Assembly (NCBI GenBank): GCA_002372315.1
Contig: DFFU01000027.1
Location: forward strand, 17,175-81,174
Length of the DNA stretch: 64,000 nucleotides
Direction of reading: 5' to 3'
From: Alphaproteobacteria bacterium UBA3768
Lineage (GTDB): Bacteria > Pseudomonadota > Alphaproteobacteria > CAAHEQ01 > UBA3637
Part shown: piece by piece, positions 27,346 to 36,222 of the stretch
How positions within the stretch are numbered: position 1 is the first letter of the stretch
How the letters are laid out: every line of letters starts with the position of its first letter
Notes under the pieces: model-generated
Databases searched by the model: none
What the model saw: only the letters and a program-made list of their open reading frames with translations
What the model was told of the DNA's origin: nothing
Translations under genes and position numbers: made by a program

Positions 27346-28125
27346 ATGGTCGCCTCAAAATCAAATAAAGAACAAACCTCTTTCTATCACGTTTCAACGA
27401 ATGTAGATAGTTTAAAAACATTTTTACATGAAGGAGTAAAAAATACCGATTTTCCTTTACCTAATGGATTTTATGTGTGGCAAAATGAAGAAATGGCTGA
27501 CACACATATCCGTTTATTAGAAAATGGTTTATTAAACAAACGATTAAATCAACACCAAGCATTAATTATAGAATTTCACGTTCCCACAGAACAAATCATT
27601 TATCCAACGTGGCAAGTAGATGTAGAATTAGCACCAGGTCTATTGGAATTATTCAACAAACATCAATTGTCAATCAACCAAAAGTTAAAAAATGTAACCA
27701 TCAACCTACCCCCTAATGATTCGCTTTTAAGCAAAATTACAAGTATTTCATGTCAAAAAAATAATCAAGAAACAACATTTATTTTTCAAGGTAAAACTCC
27801 CATTAATACAGATTTATCCTATAGCCTTACATGTTATCAAAACCAAAATCCTTGCCATCAAAATTCGGATATCCTGTATTTGCAAACATTAGTAGATGTA
27901 CTACACAAAAAAGAGCCTTCTTTTACAAAAGAATATCAGCAGCTTATGCAAAACACACCAAATGCCTCTTTTAAATATACAGGTCAACAACCTTTACCTG
28001 TTTCTATGATAAAGCATGTTCAAATTGATGAACACAACCAACTTAATAAAAATATTTTATATGACTCGGCAAAAGGTTTTCGGCAGATTTGTCCTTTTTT
28101 AAGACTTAAAAATGTTCAACGATAA
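27346..28125 (+). CDS. Unknown protein, possible ART-like N-terminal domain
   Basis: 259 residues, start ATG with AAAGAAAGGA upstream. Not a family I can name with confidence. The N-terminal part (SFYHVSTNVDSLKTFLHEGV, then LPNGFYVWQNEEMAD, then ALIIEFHVPTEQI) follows the pattern His-Thr, helix, Gly-Phe-Tyr-Val, helix beginning with Ala, seen in DUF3990/ART-like proteins. The remainder (after residue 100) is Gln/Asn/Lys-rich with no recognisable domain. No signal peptide. Possible relation to the other ART-like protein at 20.5 kb. A weak promoter (TTGAGA, 17, TAAACC) may lie at 27298. Confidence 0.55.
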   Translation: MVASKSNKEQTSFYHVSTNVDSLKTFLHEGVKNTDFPLPNGFYVWQNEEMADTHIRLLENGLLNKRLNQHQALIIEFHVPTEQIIYPTWQVDVELAPGLLELFNKHQLSINQKLKNVTINLPPNDSLLSKITSISCQKNNQETTFIFQGKTPINTDLSYSLTCYQNQNPCHQNSDILYLQTLVDVLHKKEPSFTKEYQQLMQNTPNASFKYTGQQPLPVSMIKHVQIDEHNQLNKNILYDSAKGFRQICPFLRLKNVQR

Positions 28126-28185
28126 AAATTTTACTGGACATGAGCATCAAAATATGCCATGCTGATTGCAAGCAAAGGAGCTATT

Positions 28186-29562
28186 ATGTTTGACAAACCA
28201 ATATTACCAGATTTCTTGTCTTTTAAAAAGAATGAAGACACTCATGCGCCAAAACAAAATGAGGCTAAACCGCCCATGAATCCTATGATGGCACATCAAA
28301 CGCAAGCAATGACACAAAATTCATCTAATCAGCTGGGAGAACAAACCACTCAAGCAACGCAGCAAGTAGCCCCATCCCCTCAACCAGTTCAACAAGATGA
28401 GCCGACCATGCAATCTGTTTCACAGGTTAAAATGCCTGATCAGCCCTCTATTCCAGAAGAGGATCCTTTGGCTGCACTTAGAGGAAAATCCACAACACAA
28501 TCCCCCCCTCAGCAAACAGCAGCAAAAGTTGGAAGTAGTGACAAAAAAGAACACACCTTTTCAAATGAAGCTGATCAAATCACTGCAGATGCAACCGAAG
28601 TAACAGGAGCTGGTTTGCATGAAGTTGGCTTTTCAGATATCTGGTACACCCCTGAGGATATCGCCTATGTACGTGATCCACGTACCCGTTTTGCACTGAT
28701 CCCCATTGTTACACCTGATTTACCAGATTTTAAACGTATCTTAGAGCAAGGTTATACTGGAACTTCTTCTTACTCAGTTAAATTTGCTGGCGATTATTAT
28801 CGTGTGGAACGTATTATGACAAAAGAAGGTGTTCAATATAACTGTCGTAAGATGCCCAATGAGGCCCCAGAAATTGAACAATTGGGATTTGCTCCAGAAA
28901 TTGTCAATCATTTGGCTAGCTTGGGAAAATCTTCTGGATTATTACTTTTTGCTGGTCCAACAGGGCAAGGTAAAACGACTTCGGCATCAGCCATTATGAA
29001 ACGTTATTTGGAGACAGAAGGAGGTTTTTTGTACACAATTGAAGACCCCCCAGAAATGCCCTTATCCGGTTTATACCATGCCAAAAATGGTGGGTTAGGA
29101 TTGTGTAAGCAGACGAGTGTTGAAAATGACCAGTGGGGTGCTGGTTTGAGGTCTGCACTGCGTTCAAAACCGCGTTATATCTTGGTGGGAGAAATCCGTA
29201 CACCAGAAACAGCGGCCCAATGCTTAGTTGCCGCTACATCAGGACACTTAGTATTTTCAACAATTCACGCAAATGGTGTAGAAGATGCTTTAAATTCAAT
29301 GATAAAATACGCCTCATCAACGGGGCTTGACAGCACTTTGGTTGCTGACCTATTGGCTCGCGGTATATTGGGCGTTATTTATCAACGCTTGGATGGGGTG
29401 GAAAAATTAAAACTGTATTATAAGACCGCTTTTGCCAATCCCAATACGGCAACTGCGGATCAAATGCGTATGACAATTCGCAGTAACAACATCAACTTAG
29501 CCACCTATATGGAACAGCAGGAAACCTTAATGAAGAAAGGTCTGCCAATATTTAGGGATTAG
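28186..29562 (+). CDS. PilT/GspE-type secretion or pilus ATPase
   Basis: 458 residues; ATG at 28186 with AAAGGAG. The first 110 residues are a Gln/Pro/Thr-rich, probably disordered linker. The AAA-like secretion ATPase follows: Walker A GPTGQGKT (257-264), Asp box IEDPPEMP, Walker B LVGEIRTPETA and His box FSTIHANG. It lacks the tetracysteine zinc region of GspE/PilB and looks closer to PilT or DotB/TraJ-type ATPases. It probably powers assembly or retraction for the GRTM-type prepilins encoded at 17.8 and 22.1 kb. No membrane platform gene is in the window. Confidence 0.85.
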   Translation: MFDKPILPDFLSFKKNEDTHAPKQNEAKPPMNPMMAHQTQAMTQNSSNQLGEQTTQATQQVAPSPQPVQQDEPTMQSVSQVKMPDQPSIPEEDPLAALRGKSTTQSPPQQTAAKVGSSDKKEHTFSNEADQITADATEVTGAGLHEVGFSDIWYTPEDIAYVRDPRTRFALIPIVTPDLPDFKRILEQGYTGTSSYSVKFAGDYYRVERIMTKEGVQYNCRKMPNEAPEIEQLGFAPEIVNHLASLGKSSGLLLFAGPTGQGKTTSASAIMKRYLETEGGFLYTIEDPPEMPLSGLYHAKNGGLGLCKQTSVENDQWGAGLRSALRSKPRYILVGEIRTPETAAQCLVAATSGHLVFSTIHANGVEDALNSMIKYASSTGLDSTLVADLLARGILGVIYQRLDGVEKLKLYYKTAFANPNTATADQMRMTIRSNNINLATYMEQQETLMKKGLPIFRD

Positions 29563-30867
29563 TTATCGACCAATCCCTAAATAATTAAATCCATTTTCTT
29601 TGGCCTTTTGGGGATCCAAAAGGTTACGACAATCAACAATATTTTTGTGATTCATAGAGTAGGCTATTTTTTGTAGGTCCAATGACTTAAAGTCATCCCA
29701 TTCAGTCAATATTGCGACAACATCTGCGTTTTGTACTGCTGAATACATATCTGATGCATAAACAACCTTATCACCTATCAATTTTTTAGCATTTTCCATC
29801 GCTTTTGGATCGTAGACGGTGACAGTAACATTCGCCTTTAGTATTTCATCCAAAATTTCCATTGCAGGCGATTCACGACAATCATCCGTCCCATTTTTAA
29901 AAGCCAAACCCAAAACGGCTATTTTAGGGTCGGGAATATCTTTGACAACATTCAAAACACGATTTGCCATTTGTTTTTTACGAGCCCAATTTTCTTTAAT
30001 AACATCTTCAATCAACGTCATAGAGACATCATTTTGGCGTCCCATAAAAGCCATCGCCATTGTATCTTTTGGAAAGCAAGAACCTCCAAACCCAGGTCCT
30101 GGATTTAAAAATCTCGGTCCAATACGTGTATCCAATCCCATACCCTTGGCAACCTCTAATACATTGGCACCAGTCTTTTCACAAAAATTCGCCATTTCAT
30201 TGATATAATGAATTTTGATTGCTAAAAAAGCATTACTGGCATACTTGATTGTTTCAGAAGATTCACGCTTAACAAATAACATGTTCGGTTTAGTTTCAAA
30301 GGCATCATACAATGTTTGAATAACAGATTGGGCGCGTTCTGAATTTGTTCCAACAATAACACGATCTGGATGGAAAAAATCATATACTGCAAAACCTTCC
30401 CGCAAAAACTCTGGCAAAGAAACCACATCAAAGTCAGCCGTTGGGTTTTGTTCTTTGATAATCTTTTCAACCACAGTTCCCGTTCCAACAGGCACTGTTG
30501 ATTTGATTGCAACAACGGTATAATTTTTTAAATAGGTTGCCAATTCGCGAACAGCGGCATGAATGTATTGCATGTCAGCTTCGTGAGTTACAGGATGTGG
30601 TGGCGTACCCACAGCAACAATAACCACATCTGAATTTGAAACACTTTCCATTGAGGTGGAAAATTGAATTTGTCCCGCAGAAAAATTCTTTTTTAATAAT
30701 TCTTCCAACCCTTCTTCATACAGGGTTATTTGTCCATTTTGTAGTGCATGAATCTTATTTTCATCCTTATCAACACAAACGACATGGTGTCCTAACTCAG
30801 CCAAACCAACACCCGTTGGTAGACCAACATAACCTGTTCCAATAACACAAACATTTAAAGCTTTCAT
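29563..30867 (-). CDS. ugd: UDP-glucose 6-dehydrogenase
   Basis: 434 residues. Oxidises UDP-glucose to UDP-glucuronate for surface polysaccharides or lipid A modification. NAD-binding GTGYVGLPTGVGLAELGH at the N-terminus, catalytic Cys in GPGFGGSCFPKDT, and AVLGLAFKNGTDDCRESP in the C-terminal domain. Last gene of the long envelope operon; its start overlaps the DUF5665 stop by one base (TAATG). Its stop abuts the convergent ATPase stop without a gap. Confidence 0.96.
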   Translation of the reverse strand: MKALNVCVIGTGYVGLPTGVGLAELGHHVVCVDKDENKIHALQNGQITLYEEGLEELLKKNFSAGQIQFSTSMESVSNSDVVIVAVGTPPHPVTHEADMQYIHAAVRELATYLKNYTVVAIKSTVPVGTGTVVEKIIKEQNPTADFDVVSLPEFLREGFAVYDFFHPDRVIVGTNSERAQSVIQTLYDAFETKPNMLFVKRESSETIKYASNAFLAIKIHYINEMANFCEKTGANVLEVAKGMGLDTRIGPRFLNPGPGFGGSCFPKDTMAMAFMGRQNDVSMTLIEDVIKENWARKKQMANRVLNVVKDIPDPKIAVLGLAFKNGTDDCRESPAMEILDEILKANVTVTVYDPKAMENAKKLIGDKVVYASDMYSAVQNADVVAILTEWDDFKSLDLQKIAYSMNHKNIVDCRNLLDPQKAKENGFNYLGIGR

Positions 30868-31262
30868 TAATTTCTCCTTCTGTGTGCCGAATAACTTCCA
30901 TCTGTATGAACAACTGGTGCTGAACGAGGTGCATAACGTGATTCTAAGGTCTGTTGAACATCCTTCATAACATCACTGATATAAGGCACGTTCATACTGA
31001 CCAGTGCCGCGATAATTTTAAAAATAATAGCGATAACCAAAGTTGCACCTATGGTTAAACCAACCCCACGCGCAATACCACTGACTAAACCCAACCAAAT
31101 AATTCGGGATGTCTTATTCAAATTATAAACATAATCCCCAATCCGCATCCGTTCCAATCGATCGGCCAACTTTTCCAACTGAGTCAAGCGCTGTTTTTGC
31201 GACATACGTTCAAATGGAGGAGGCGCGTTTTTTATATTTTCTGTTTTTTTAGACTCTGTCAT
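30867..31262 (-). CDS. DUF5665-type membrane protein
   Basis: 131 residues. A helical, charged N-terminus (KQRLTQLEKLADRLERMRI) precedes one hydrophobic stretch around residues 55-90 with a Gly-rich entry (SGIARGVGLTIGATLVIAII), consistent with one or two membrane passes, and a basic tail. The layout matches small DUF5665 membrane proteins of unknown function. It overlaps the glycosyltransferase stop by 4 bases and ugd by 1. Confidence 0.75.
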   Translation of the reverse strand: MTESKKTENIKNAPPPFERMSQKQRLTQLEKLADRLERMRIGDYVYNLNKTSRIIWLGLVSGIARGVGLTIGATLVIAIIFKIIAALVSMNVPYISDVMKDVQQTLESRYAPRSAPVVHTDGSYSAHRRRN

Positions 31263-32386
31263 TTTATTATCTCCTTATATAATTTCAAAGTTTTTTCACA
31301 CATTTTTTCAATTGAAAAAAATTCTTCCACACGCTGACGTGCCCTTTGTTCCATTTTTTCTTTTTGTGTGACATTCATATCCAATACATTATCCAATTTT
31401 TGTGCTAATGTCAAGATATCCCCCACAGGAACTAAAAATCCTGTCTGACCATCTATAATTGTCTCCTTCGGTCCTCCATGATTAAAGGCAACCACAATGC
31501 GATGCATGGCGTTTGCTTCACTGACTGTTCGCCCAAATGTTTCAGGGATAATAGATGCCGATACCATTACATTTGATAGGGCGTAAATAAATGGGACTTC
31601 ATTTGCTGAAACAGACAGAGTTTTAACATTGACGGTATCAGGCAATTTTTGAATTTCTTCATTCAATAATTTTTCGTATTCTGGTTTTGCCTTTCCCCCA
31701 ACTAATAAACAGGTTAAATCTTTATGTTTCATATGGGATAAAGCCTGCAATAAAAGATTTTGTCCTTTCATTTTTGACAGACGCCCCACCAAAGTAATGA
31801 TGGGTTTATCCACTGGAATTTGTTTTTTTTCAGCAAAGGCCATTAAAGCATCCGTTGTTATTAAATCTGGATTAAAACGTTTTAAATCAGCCCCACGATG
31901 GATCACATGAATTTTATTTTCTGGATAATGGTATACAGTCATCAAATGTTCTTTGACACACTCAGACACGGCAATTGTGCATTTTCCCTGTAGCATCACA
32001 CGATTATATATTTTTTTAATTGCAGGTTTTATCCCATACATACCATGATAGGATGATATGAAAGGAATACCTGTTTTCTGACTTGCCCACTTAACACTCC
32101 ACGCAGGAGCCCGAGACCGCACATGCATCAAAGCTACATCATTTTCCAAAGCAATGCGTGCTAATTTTTTAGAATTCAACCATATTCGTATTGGATTTTT
32201 ACTGTGAACGGGCAATTTAAAATGTTTTACCCCAATTTTTTTCAATTGTTCCACCATCGGCCCGCCCGAAGACACAACAATGTTGGGTATACCTGCATGT
32301 TGTAAAGCCGTTGCAATTTCTATGGTTCCTGTTTCAACTCCACCTTGTTTTAATGAAGGTAAAACCTGCATAATCGTCTTTTTCAT
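31259..32386 (-). CDS. Family 4 glycosyltransferase
   Basis: 375 residues, GT-B fold. Acceptor-side N-terminal domain with the Gly-rich start (QVLPSLKQGGVETGTIEIA); donor-side domain with TLVGRLSKMKGQNLLLQAL and the EX7E-like ETFGRTVSEANAM and NHGGPKETI. It probably adds a sugar to LPS core or another envelope glycan given its place downstream of the lipid A genes. Substrate unknown. Confidence 0.92.
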   Translation of the reverse strand: MKKTIMQVLPSLKQGGVETGTIEIATALQHAGIPNIVVSSGGPMVEQLKKIGVKHFKLPVHSKNPIRIWLNSKKLARIALENDVALMHVRSRAPAWSVKWASQKTGIPFISSYHGMYGIKPAIKKIYNRVMLQGKCTIAVSECVKEHLMTVYHYPENKIHVIHRGADLKRFNPDLITTDALMAFAEKKQIPVDKPIITLVGRLSKMKGQNLLLQALSHMKHKDLTCLLVGGKAKPEYEKLLNEEIQKLPDTVNVKTLSVSANEVPFIYALSNVMVSASIIPETFGRTVSEANAMHRIVVAFNHGGPKETIIDGQTGFLVPVGDILTLAQKLDNVLDMNVTQKEKMEQRARQRVEEFFSIEKMCEKTLKLYKEIIK

Positions 32387-32395
32387 CCGTACTCC

Positions 32396-32794
32396 TTATT
32401 GCGGAAAAACTTGATAATTAACCCGGGGTGCCATACGTTGAGTGTAATGACGACTTTCCATACAATCTTGATAATCATCATAATCTACAGACCAATCTCC
32501 CCCCGTATAATTAAGATAAACAGGTTGAGCACCTGGATAAGGTATAAATTGCGCCCAAACACCATTTCCAGAGGCATTATCAAAGCGTAAATTTAAGGGC
32601 GGTTCTGTTCCCCAATCCCAAGGCCATCTTGGAGCAGGAAGGGCAAACCAATCTGCCTGTTTCATACATTCATTATGATCTTTGGCAAACCATTTAACAC
32701 CCGTATTGGGGCGTTGCCAATAAAATGTTTTTTGCCCATCATCAATAAAAGAACAACCGGATAACAACAAAAGCAGGCATATAATTTTTTTCAT
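32396..32794 (-). CDS. Small lipoprotein
   Basis: 132 residues with a clear lipoprotein signal: MKKIICLLLLLSGC, the Cys at 14 being the acylated residue after LLSG. The mature part is Trp/Tyr-rich with two further Cys (HNECMK, DDCMES-type positions) that may pair. No known domain. The +2 residue is Ser, which favours outer membrane sorting. Lies between the GST and GT4 genes on the envelope operon. Confidence 0.8.
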   Translation of the reverse strand: MKKIICLLLLLSGCSFIDDGQKTFYWQRPNTGVKWFAKDHNECMKQADWFALPAPRWPWDWGTEPPLNLRFDNASGNGVWAQFIPYPGAQPVYLNYTGGDWSVDYDDYQDCMESRHYTQRMAPRVNYQVFPQ

Positions 32795-32803
32795 TACGTC
32801 TCC

Positions 32804-33484
32804 TTAAAAATCCACATCTTGGTATTGTGGCACTGGTAAAATTCCCCCAATTTGGTCAAGCAAAAGTGGAGCAAATGTTGGACGCGATTTAATTTTGACA
32901 TACCATGCTAGTGCATCCGTCAATCCTTGCCACTTTAATTCACCCAAATAATCCAAAACAGATAATTGAGCTGCCCCAGCTAAGTCTGCAAAAGATAAAT
33001 TGCGCCCCCCCAAAAAAGAACGACGACCTGCCAACCAATCAATATAACCCATATACTTCATTAAATTTTCACGTCCTGCACGTATTAACGTTGCATCGGG
33101 TGCCTCATGCGTTCCTATTACTTTTAAAACACGTTCCAACAGAATGGGATAAACAACATCATGATAAAAGGGACCATCAAACCAATTTGTCAAACGTCTT
33201 ATTTCCGCTCTACCACGTGGTGTTTCCCCCAATAGATTTGGCGTCAATTGAGTTTCGTTCAAATATTCACAAATGGCCTGATGTCCAGATAAAGAATAGC
33301 CGTCTGATTCGTATAAAACAGGCACAGTACCCAAGGGATTGAGCTGTAAAAATTTGGGATCTCTTTCCCAAGGTTTCGTCATAACCAACTGAACAGGAAT
33401 TGACTTTTCCAATAAGGTTAAACGTACCTTTCGACAAAAAGGATCCAAAGGAAAATGATATAAAAACAGGTCTTTATTGATCAT
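32804..33484 (-). CDS. Glutathione S-transferase family protein
   Basis: 226 residues. N-terminal thioredoxin-like domain (LFLYHFPLDPFCRKVRLTLLE, NPLGTVPVLYESDG, LSGHQAICEYL with the cis-Pro and Ser-like glutathione contacts), then an all-helical C-terminal domain. A Ser/Cys near residue 17 may be catalytic. Overlaps the lpxB stop by 4 bases; its place in the lipid A operon is unexplained by function. Confidence 0.88.
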   Translation of the reverse strand: MINKDLFLYHFPLDPFCRKVRLTLLEKSIPVQLVMTKPWERDPKFLQLNPLGTVPVLYESDGYSLSGHQAICEYLNETQLTPNLLGETPRGRAEIRRLTNWFDGPFYHDVVYPILLERVLKVIGTHEAPDATLIRAGRENLMKYMGYIDWLAGRRSFLGGRNLSFADLAGAAQLSVLDYLGELKWQGLTDALAWYVKIKSRPTFAPLLLDQIGGILPVPQYQDVDF

Positions 33485-34620
33485 TTTTTATCCTTTACTA
33501 TACCAATTAAAACAGAGGCTATTTTATCCGAAGGCAAAACCTTACCCCGCATTTTTTCCAAACTTTTTTGAACACTTTGCTTGGAAACTTTAAATAATTT
33601 TTCAGTTGTATCAACCAAATTTTTAACGGTACATCTTTTTTGTAATAATTCTGGAATCACTTCCTTATTCTGTGAATAATTGATTAAATTAGCATAAGGA
33701 ATTTTGATCATTACTTTTGCTAAAAGAGCACTGAGTGGATGTACACGATAGGCAATTAAATGAGGCACTTTTGCCAAAGCCAACTCTAAACTCACTGTTC
33801 CACTGGCTGCAATAGCTACATCCGCTGCTGCAAAAGCATCATAACGTTTTTTTTCACCCAAAACAATCGTATGAGGGACATGCCAAGATTTCAACATGTC
33901 ACAAACCTTTGGAGCTACCGTTTTTACAGAAGGAATGACAACAAATAGGTGGGGATGGGTCTTTTGTAATTGCTCACATGCCTCTTTAAATACAGGCATC
34001 AAACGAGAAACTTCATTTTTGCGACTGCCTGGTAATAAAATTAAAATTTGCGTGTTCTTATCTAAATTATACTTTTGGCGGAAATGGCTGGCGGAGCCTT
34101 TATCAGCACCACCTTCGATAACAGGATGTCCTGTAAACGTTGTTTTAAGACCATAGGGTTTAAAATATTTTTCCTCCCAAGGAAACAAACAAAATAAGTG
34201 GTCAATATAATTGGGTAAAGTTTTTGCCCTGCCCGCTTTCCATACCCATACTTGCGGTGCCACACAATGAACATGCGGAATCCCTAAATTCAATTTTTTT
34301 AATTTTTGATGAACTCGGATAGAAAAAGAATAACTATCTATCGTCATAATAATATCTGGTTTTTTCTTTTGAATATCTTCTATAATTTCATTTAAGCGAT
34401 GCAAAATCTTGGGAATACTAGGCACCACTTCCATCAACCCCATAACAGCCAAATCCCGAATGTTAAATAAGGATTTCAGCCCCTCTTCGTGCATGGTTTC
34501 TCCCCCAACACCCATGAATTCAACCTGACCTTTGGTGCGTTTTTTTAATGCTCGCATCACACGAGACCCCAATAAGTCCCCGGATGGTTCACCCGCAATT
34601 AAATATACGCGCAATGTCAT
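33481..34620 (-). CDS. lpxB: Lipid-A-disaccharide synthase
   Basis: 379 residues. Condenses UDP-diacylglucosamine with lipid X to form the lipid A disaccharide at the inner membrane. GT-B family 19: LIAGEPSGDLLGSRVMRAL at the N-terminus, FMGVGGETM, VAPQVWVWKAGR, LPGSRKNEV and ASGTVSLELALAKVPH. Coupled to lpxI by a 4-base overlap. Confidence 0.97.
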   Translation of the reverse strand: MTLRVYLIAGEPSGDLLGSRVMRALKKRTKGQVEFMGVGGETMHEEGLKSLFNIRDLAVMGLMEVVPSIPKILHRLNEIIEDIQKKKPDIIMTIDSYSFSIRVHQKLKKLNLGIPHVHCVAPQVWVWKAGRAKTLPNYIDHLFCLFPWEEKYFKPYGLKTTFTGHPVIEGGADKGSASHFRQKYNLDKNTQILILLPGSRKNEVSRLMPVFKEACEQLQKTHPHLFVVIPSVKTVAPKVCDMLKSWHVPHTIVLGEKKRYDAFAAADVAIAASGTVSLELALAKVPHLIAYRVHPLSALLAKVMIKIPYANLINYSQNKEVIPELLQKRCTVKNLVDTTEKLFKVSKQSVQKSLEKMRGKVLPSDKIASVLIGIVKDKK

Positions 34621-35435
34621 TTCTCACCTACCCCTATGATAAATACCCCCAGCTGATTGGCCAGTTTAATCGTTTGTTCTGCCTGAGAAATCAATACTCC
34701 CCCCGATTGAACAGCAATCCCCACAAATCCTGCATTTTTAACAGACTGAACTGTTTGAGGACCAATGGTTGGCAAATCCACACGCCGATCTTGTTGTGGT
34801 TTGCACATTTTGACCAAAACACCGCCCCCCCCTTTACGTTTCAAATCCGCCGAACGTCGAATCAGAGCATCTGTTCCTTCTATTCCTTCCAAGGATAAAA
34901 CCAGCCCTTGTTGCACAATCACACTTTGCCCAACATCTGCTTTACCCAAAAGTTGTGCCACTTCCACCCCACGTTTAATATCAACAGAATCTTGAGGTGT
35001 CGGAACACGACGAGTATAAACCCCTTTTTTCGCCAAAAGATGAGGTAAAATTTCATCAATACCTACAACCTTCATTCCCTCAGATTCCACAACTTTAACA
35101 ATAAACTTCAATAAGCCATCATCACCTAACGCCTTTAATCCCAACTTGGCAATTTCTTTAAATCCTTTAAAATCAGGCCATAAACCGACCAATGACGGAC
35201 GTTTAACCCCACCAATAAAGACAACTTCTTGAACCTTGTTTTTCTTAAAAATCCGAAAACCTTTGCCCACAGCTCCCAGACGAATCCAACTCATTGGTAA
35301 TGCTTTATCATACTCTTTGGGATTTGCCTGACCTTTCAGTCCCAAGACATAAAAGTCACGATGCATCCGCTCACATGCTTCTATCAAGCAATGTGGCAAG
35401 GCACCTGCACCGGCAATTATCCCCAGTTTTTTCAT
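34617..35435 (-). CDS. lpxI: UDP-2,3-diacylglucosamine pyrophosphatase LpxI
   Basis: 272 residues (DUF1009). Hydrolyses UDP-2,3-diacylglucosamine to lipid X; this is the alphaproteobacterial alternative to LpxH. Signature segments: LGIIAGAGALPHCLIEAC at the N-terminus, FIGGVKRPSL, GTDALIRR and QDRRVDLPTIGPQT. It lies between lpxA and lpxB with 4-base overlaps on both sides. Confidence 0.95.
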   Translation of the reverse strand: MKKLGIIAGAGALPHCLIEACERMHRDFYVLGLKGQANPKEYDKALPMSWIRLGAVGKGFRIFKKNKVQEVVFIGGVKRPSLVGLWPDFKGFKEIAKLGLKALGDDGLLKFIVKVVESEGMKVVGIDEILPHLLAKKGVYTRRVPTPQDSVDIKRGVEVAQLLGKADVGQSVIVQQGLVLSLEGIEGTDALIRRSADLKRKGGGGVLVKMCKPQQDRRVDLPTIGPQTVQSVKNAGFVGIAVQSGGVLISQAEQTIKLANQLGVFIIGVGEK

Positions 35436-36220
35436 TTCTTTTTCTCCGGTTGCATCAATCCATTTCTGGATGGATTTTGACAGAAAGTAATCACTTTTGA
35501 AATCAAAGGATGATCAGCGTACTTTTCAGCCAATTGAGCAATTCTGTCAGCCAATACACCTTCCCCAAAGAAAAGTTCTTTATAAGCTGATTGTAATTCC
35601 ATAATCAACTTTTTATCAATTCCTGCACGTTGTAAGCCGACTAAATTTAATCCTGCCAAACCATCACGCATAACCATACCATAGGGAATCACATCCTTCA
35701 TAATACCTGTCATAGCCCCAATCATTGCCCCTTCACCAATATGAGCAAATTGGACAACCCCTGCCATACCAGAAATAATAGCACGATTACCGACAACCAC
35801 ATGACCTGCAAGACTCGCATTATTACTCATCACCACATCATCCCCAACAATACAATCATGGGCCACATGGGATGCCACTAAAAACCAGTTACGCGAACCA
35901 ATGGTGGTAATTTTTTGATCTACATCTGAACCCGTATGGGCGGTAAAATGTTCGCGAAAAACATTATCGTCACCGATGCGCAACTTTAAGTCCGTTGCTT
36001 TATTGCGTTTATGTTGACAAGGAAGTCCTAGCGAAGCAAAGGGATATAATGTGTTGCGTTCGCCCAAAATCGTATCTCCTTCAATTACATTATGGGAAAT
36101 CAAACGTGTACCAGCGCCAATTTTAACCTGAGGTCCCACCGTACAAAAAGGACCAATCTCCACATCTTCAGCCAATTCTGCCTTAGGATCCACAACACTT
36201 AAAGGATGAATTTTAGCCAT
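35432..36220 (-). CDS. lpxA: UDP-N-acetylglucosamine acyltransferase
   Basis: 262 residues; ATG at 36220 (family N-terminus IHPLSVVDPKAELAEDVEIG) with AAAGG within the end of lpxD. First acylation step of lipid A. Left-handed beta-helix of hexapeptide repeats; catalytic His in ASHVAHDCIVGDD; helical C-terminal domain. It follows lpxD after 2 bases, with fabZ missing from the usual lpxD-fabZ-lpxA order. Confidence 0.96.
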   Translation of the reverse strand: MAKIHPLSVVDPKAELAEDVEIGPFCTVGPQVKIGAGTRLISHNVIEGDTILGERNTLYPFASLGLPCQHKRNKATDLKLRIGDDNVFREHFTAHTGSDVDQKITTIGSRNWFLVASHVAHDCIVGDDVVMSNNASLAGHVVVGNRAIISGMAGVVQFAHIGEGAMIGAMTGIMKDVIPYGMVMRDGLAGLNLVGLQRAGIDKKLIMELQSAYKELFFGEGVLADRIAQLAEKYADHPLISKVITFCQNPSRNGLMQPEKKK

Positions 36221-36222
36221 TT

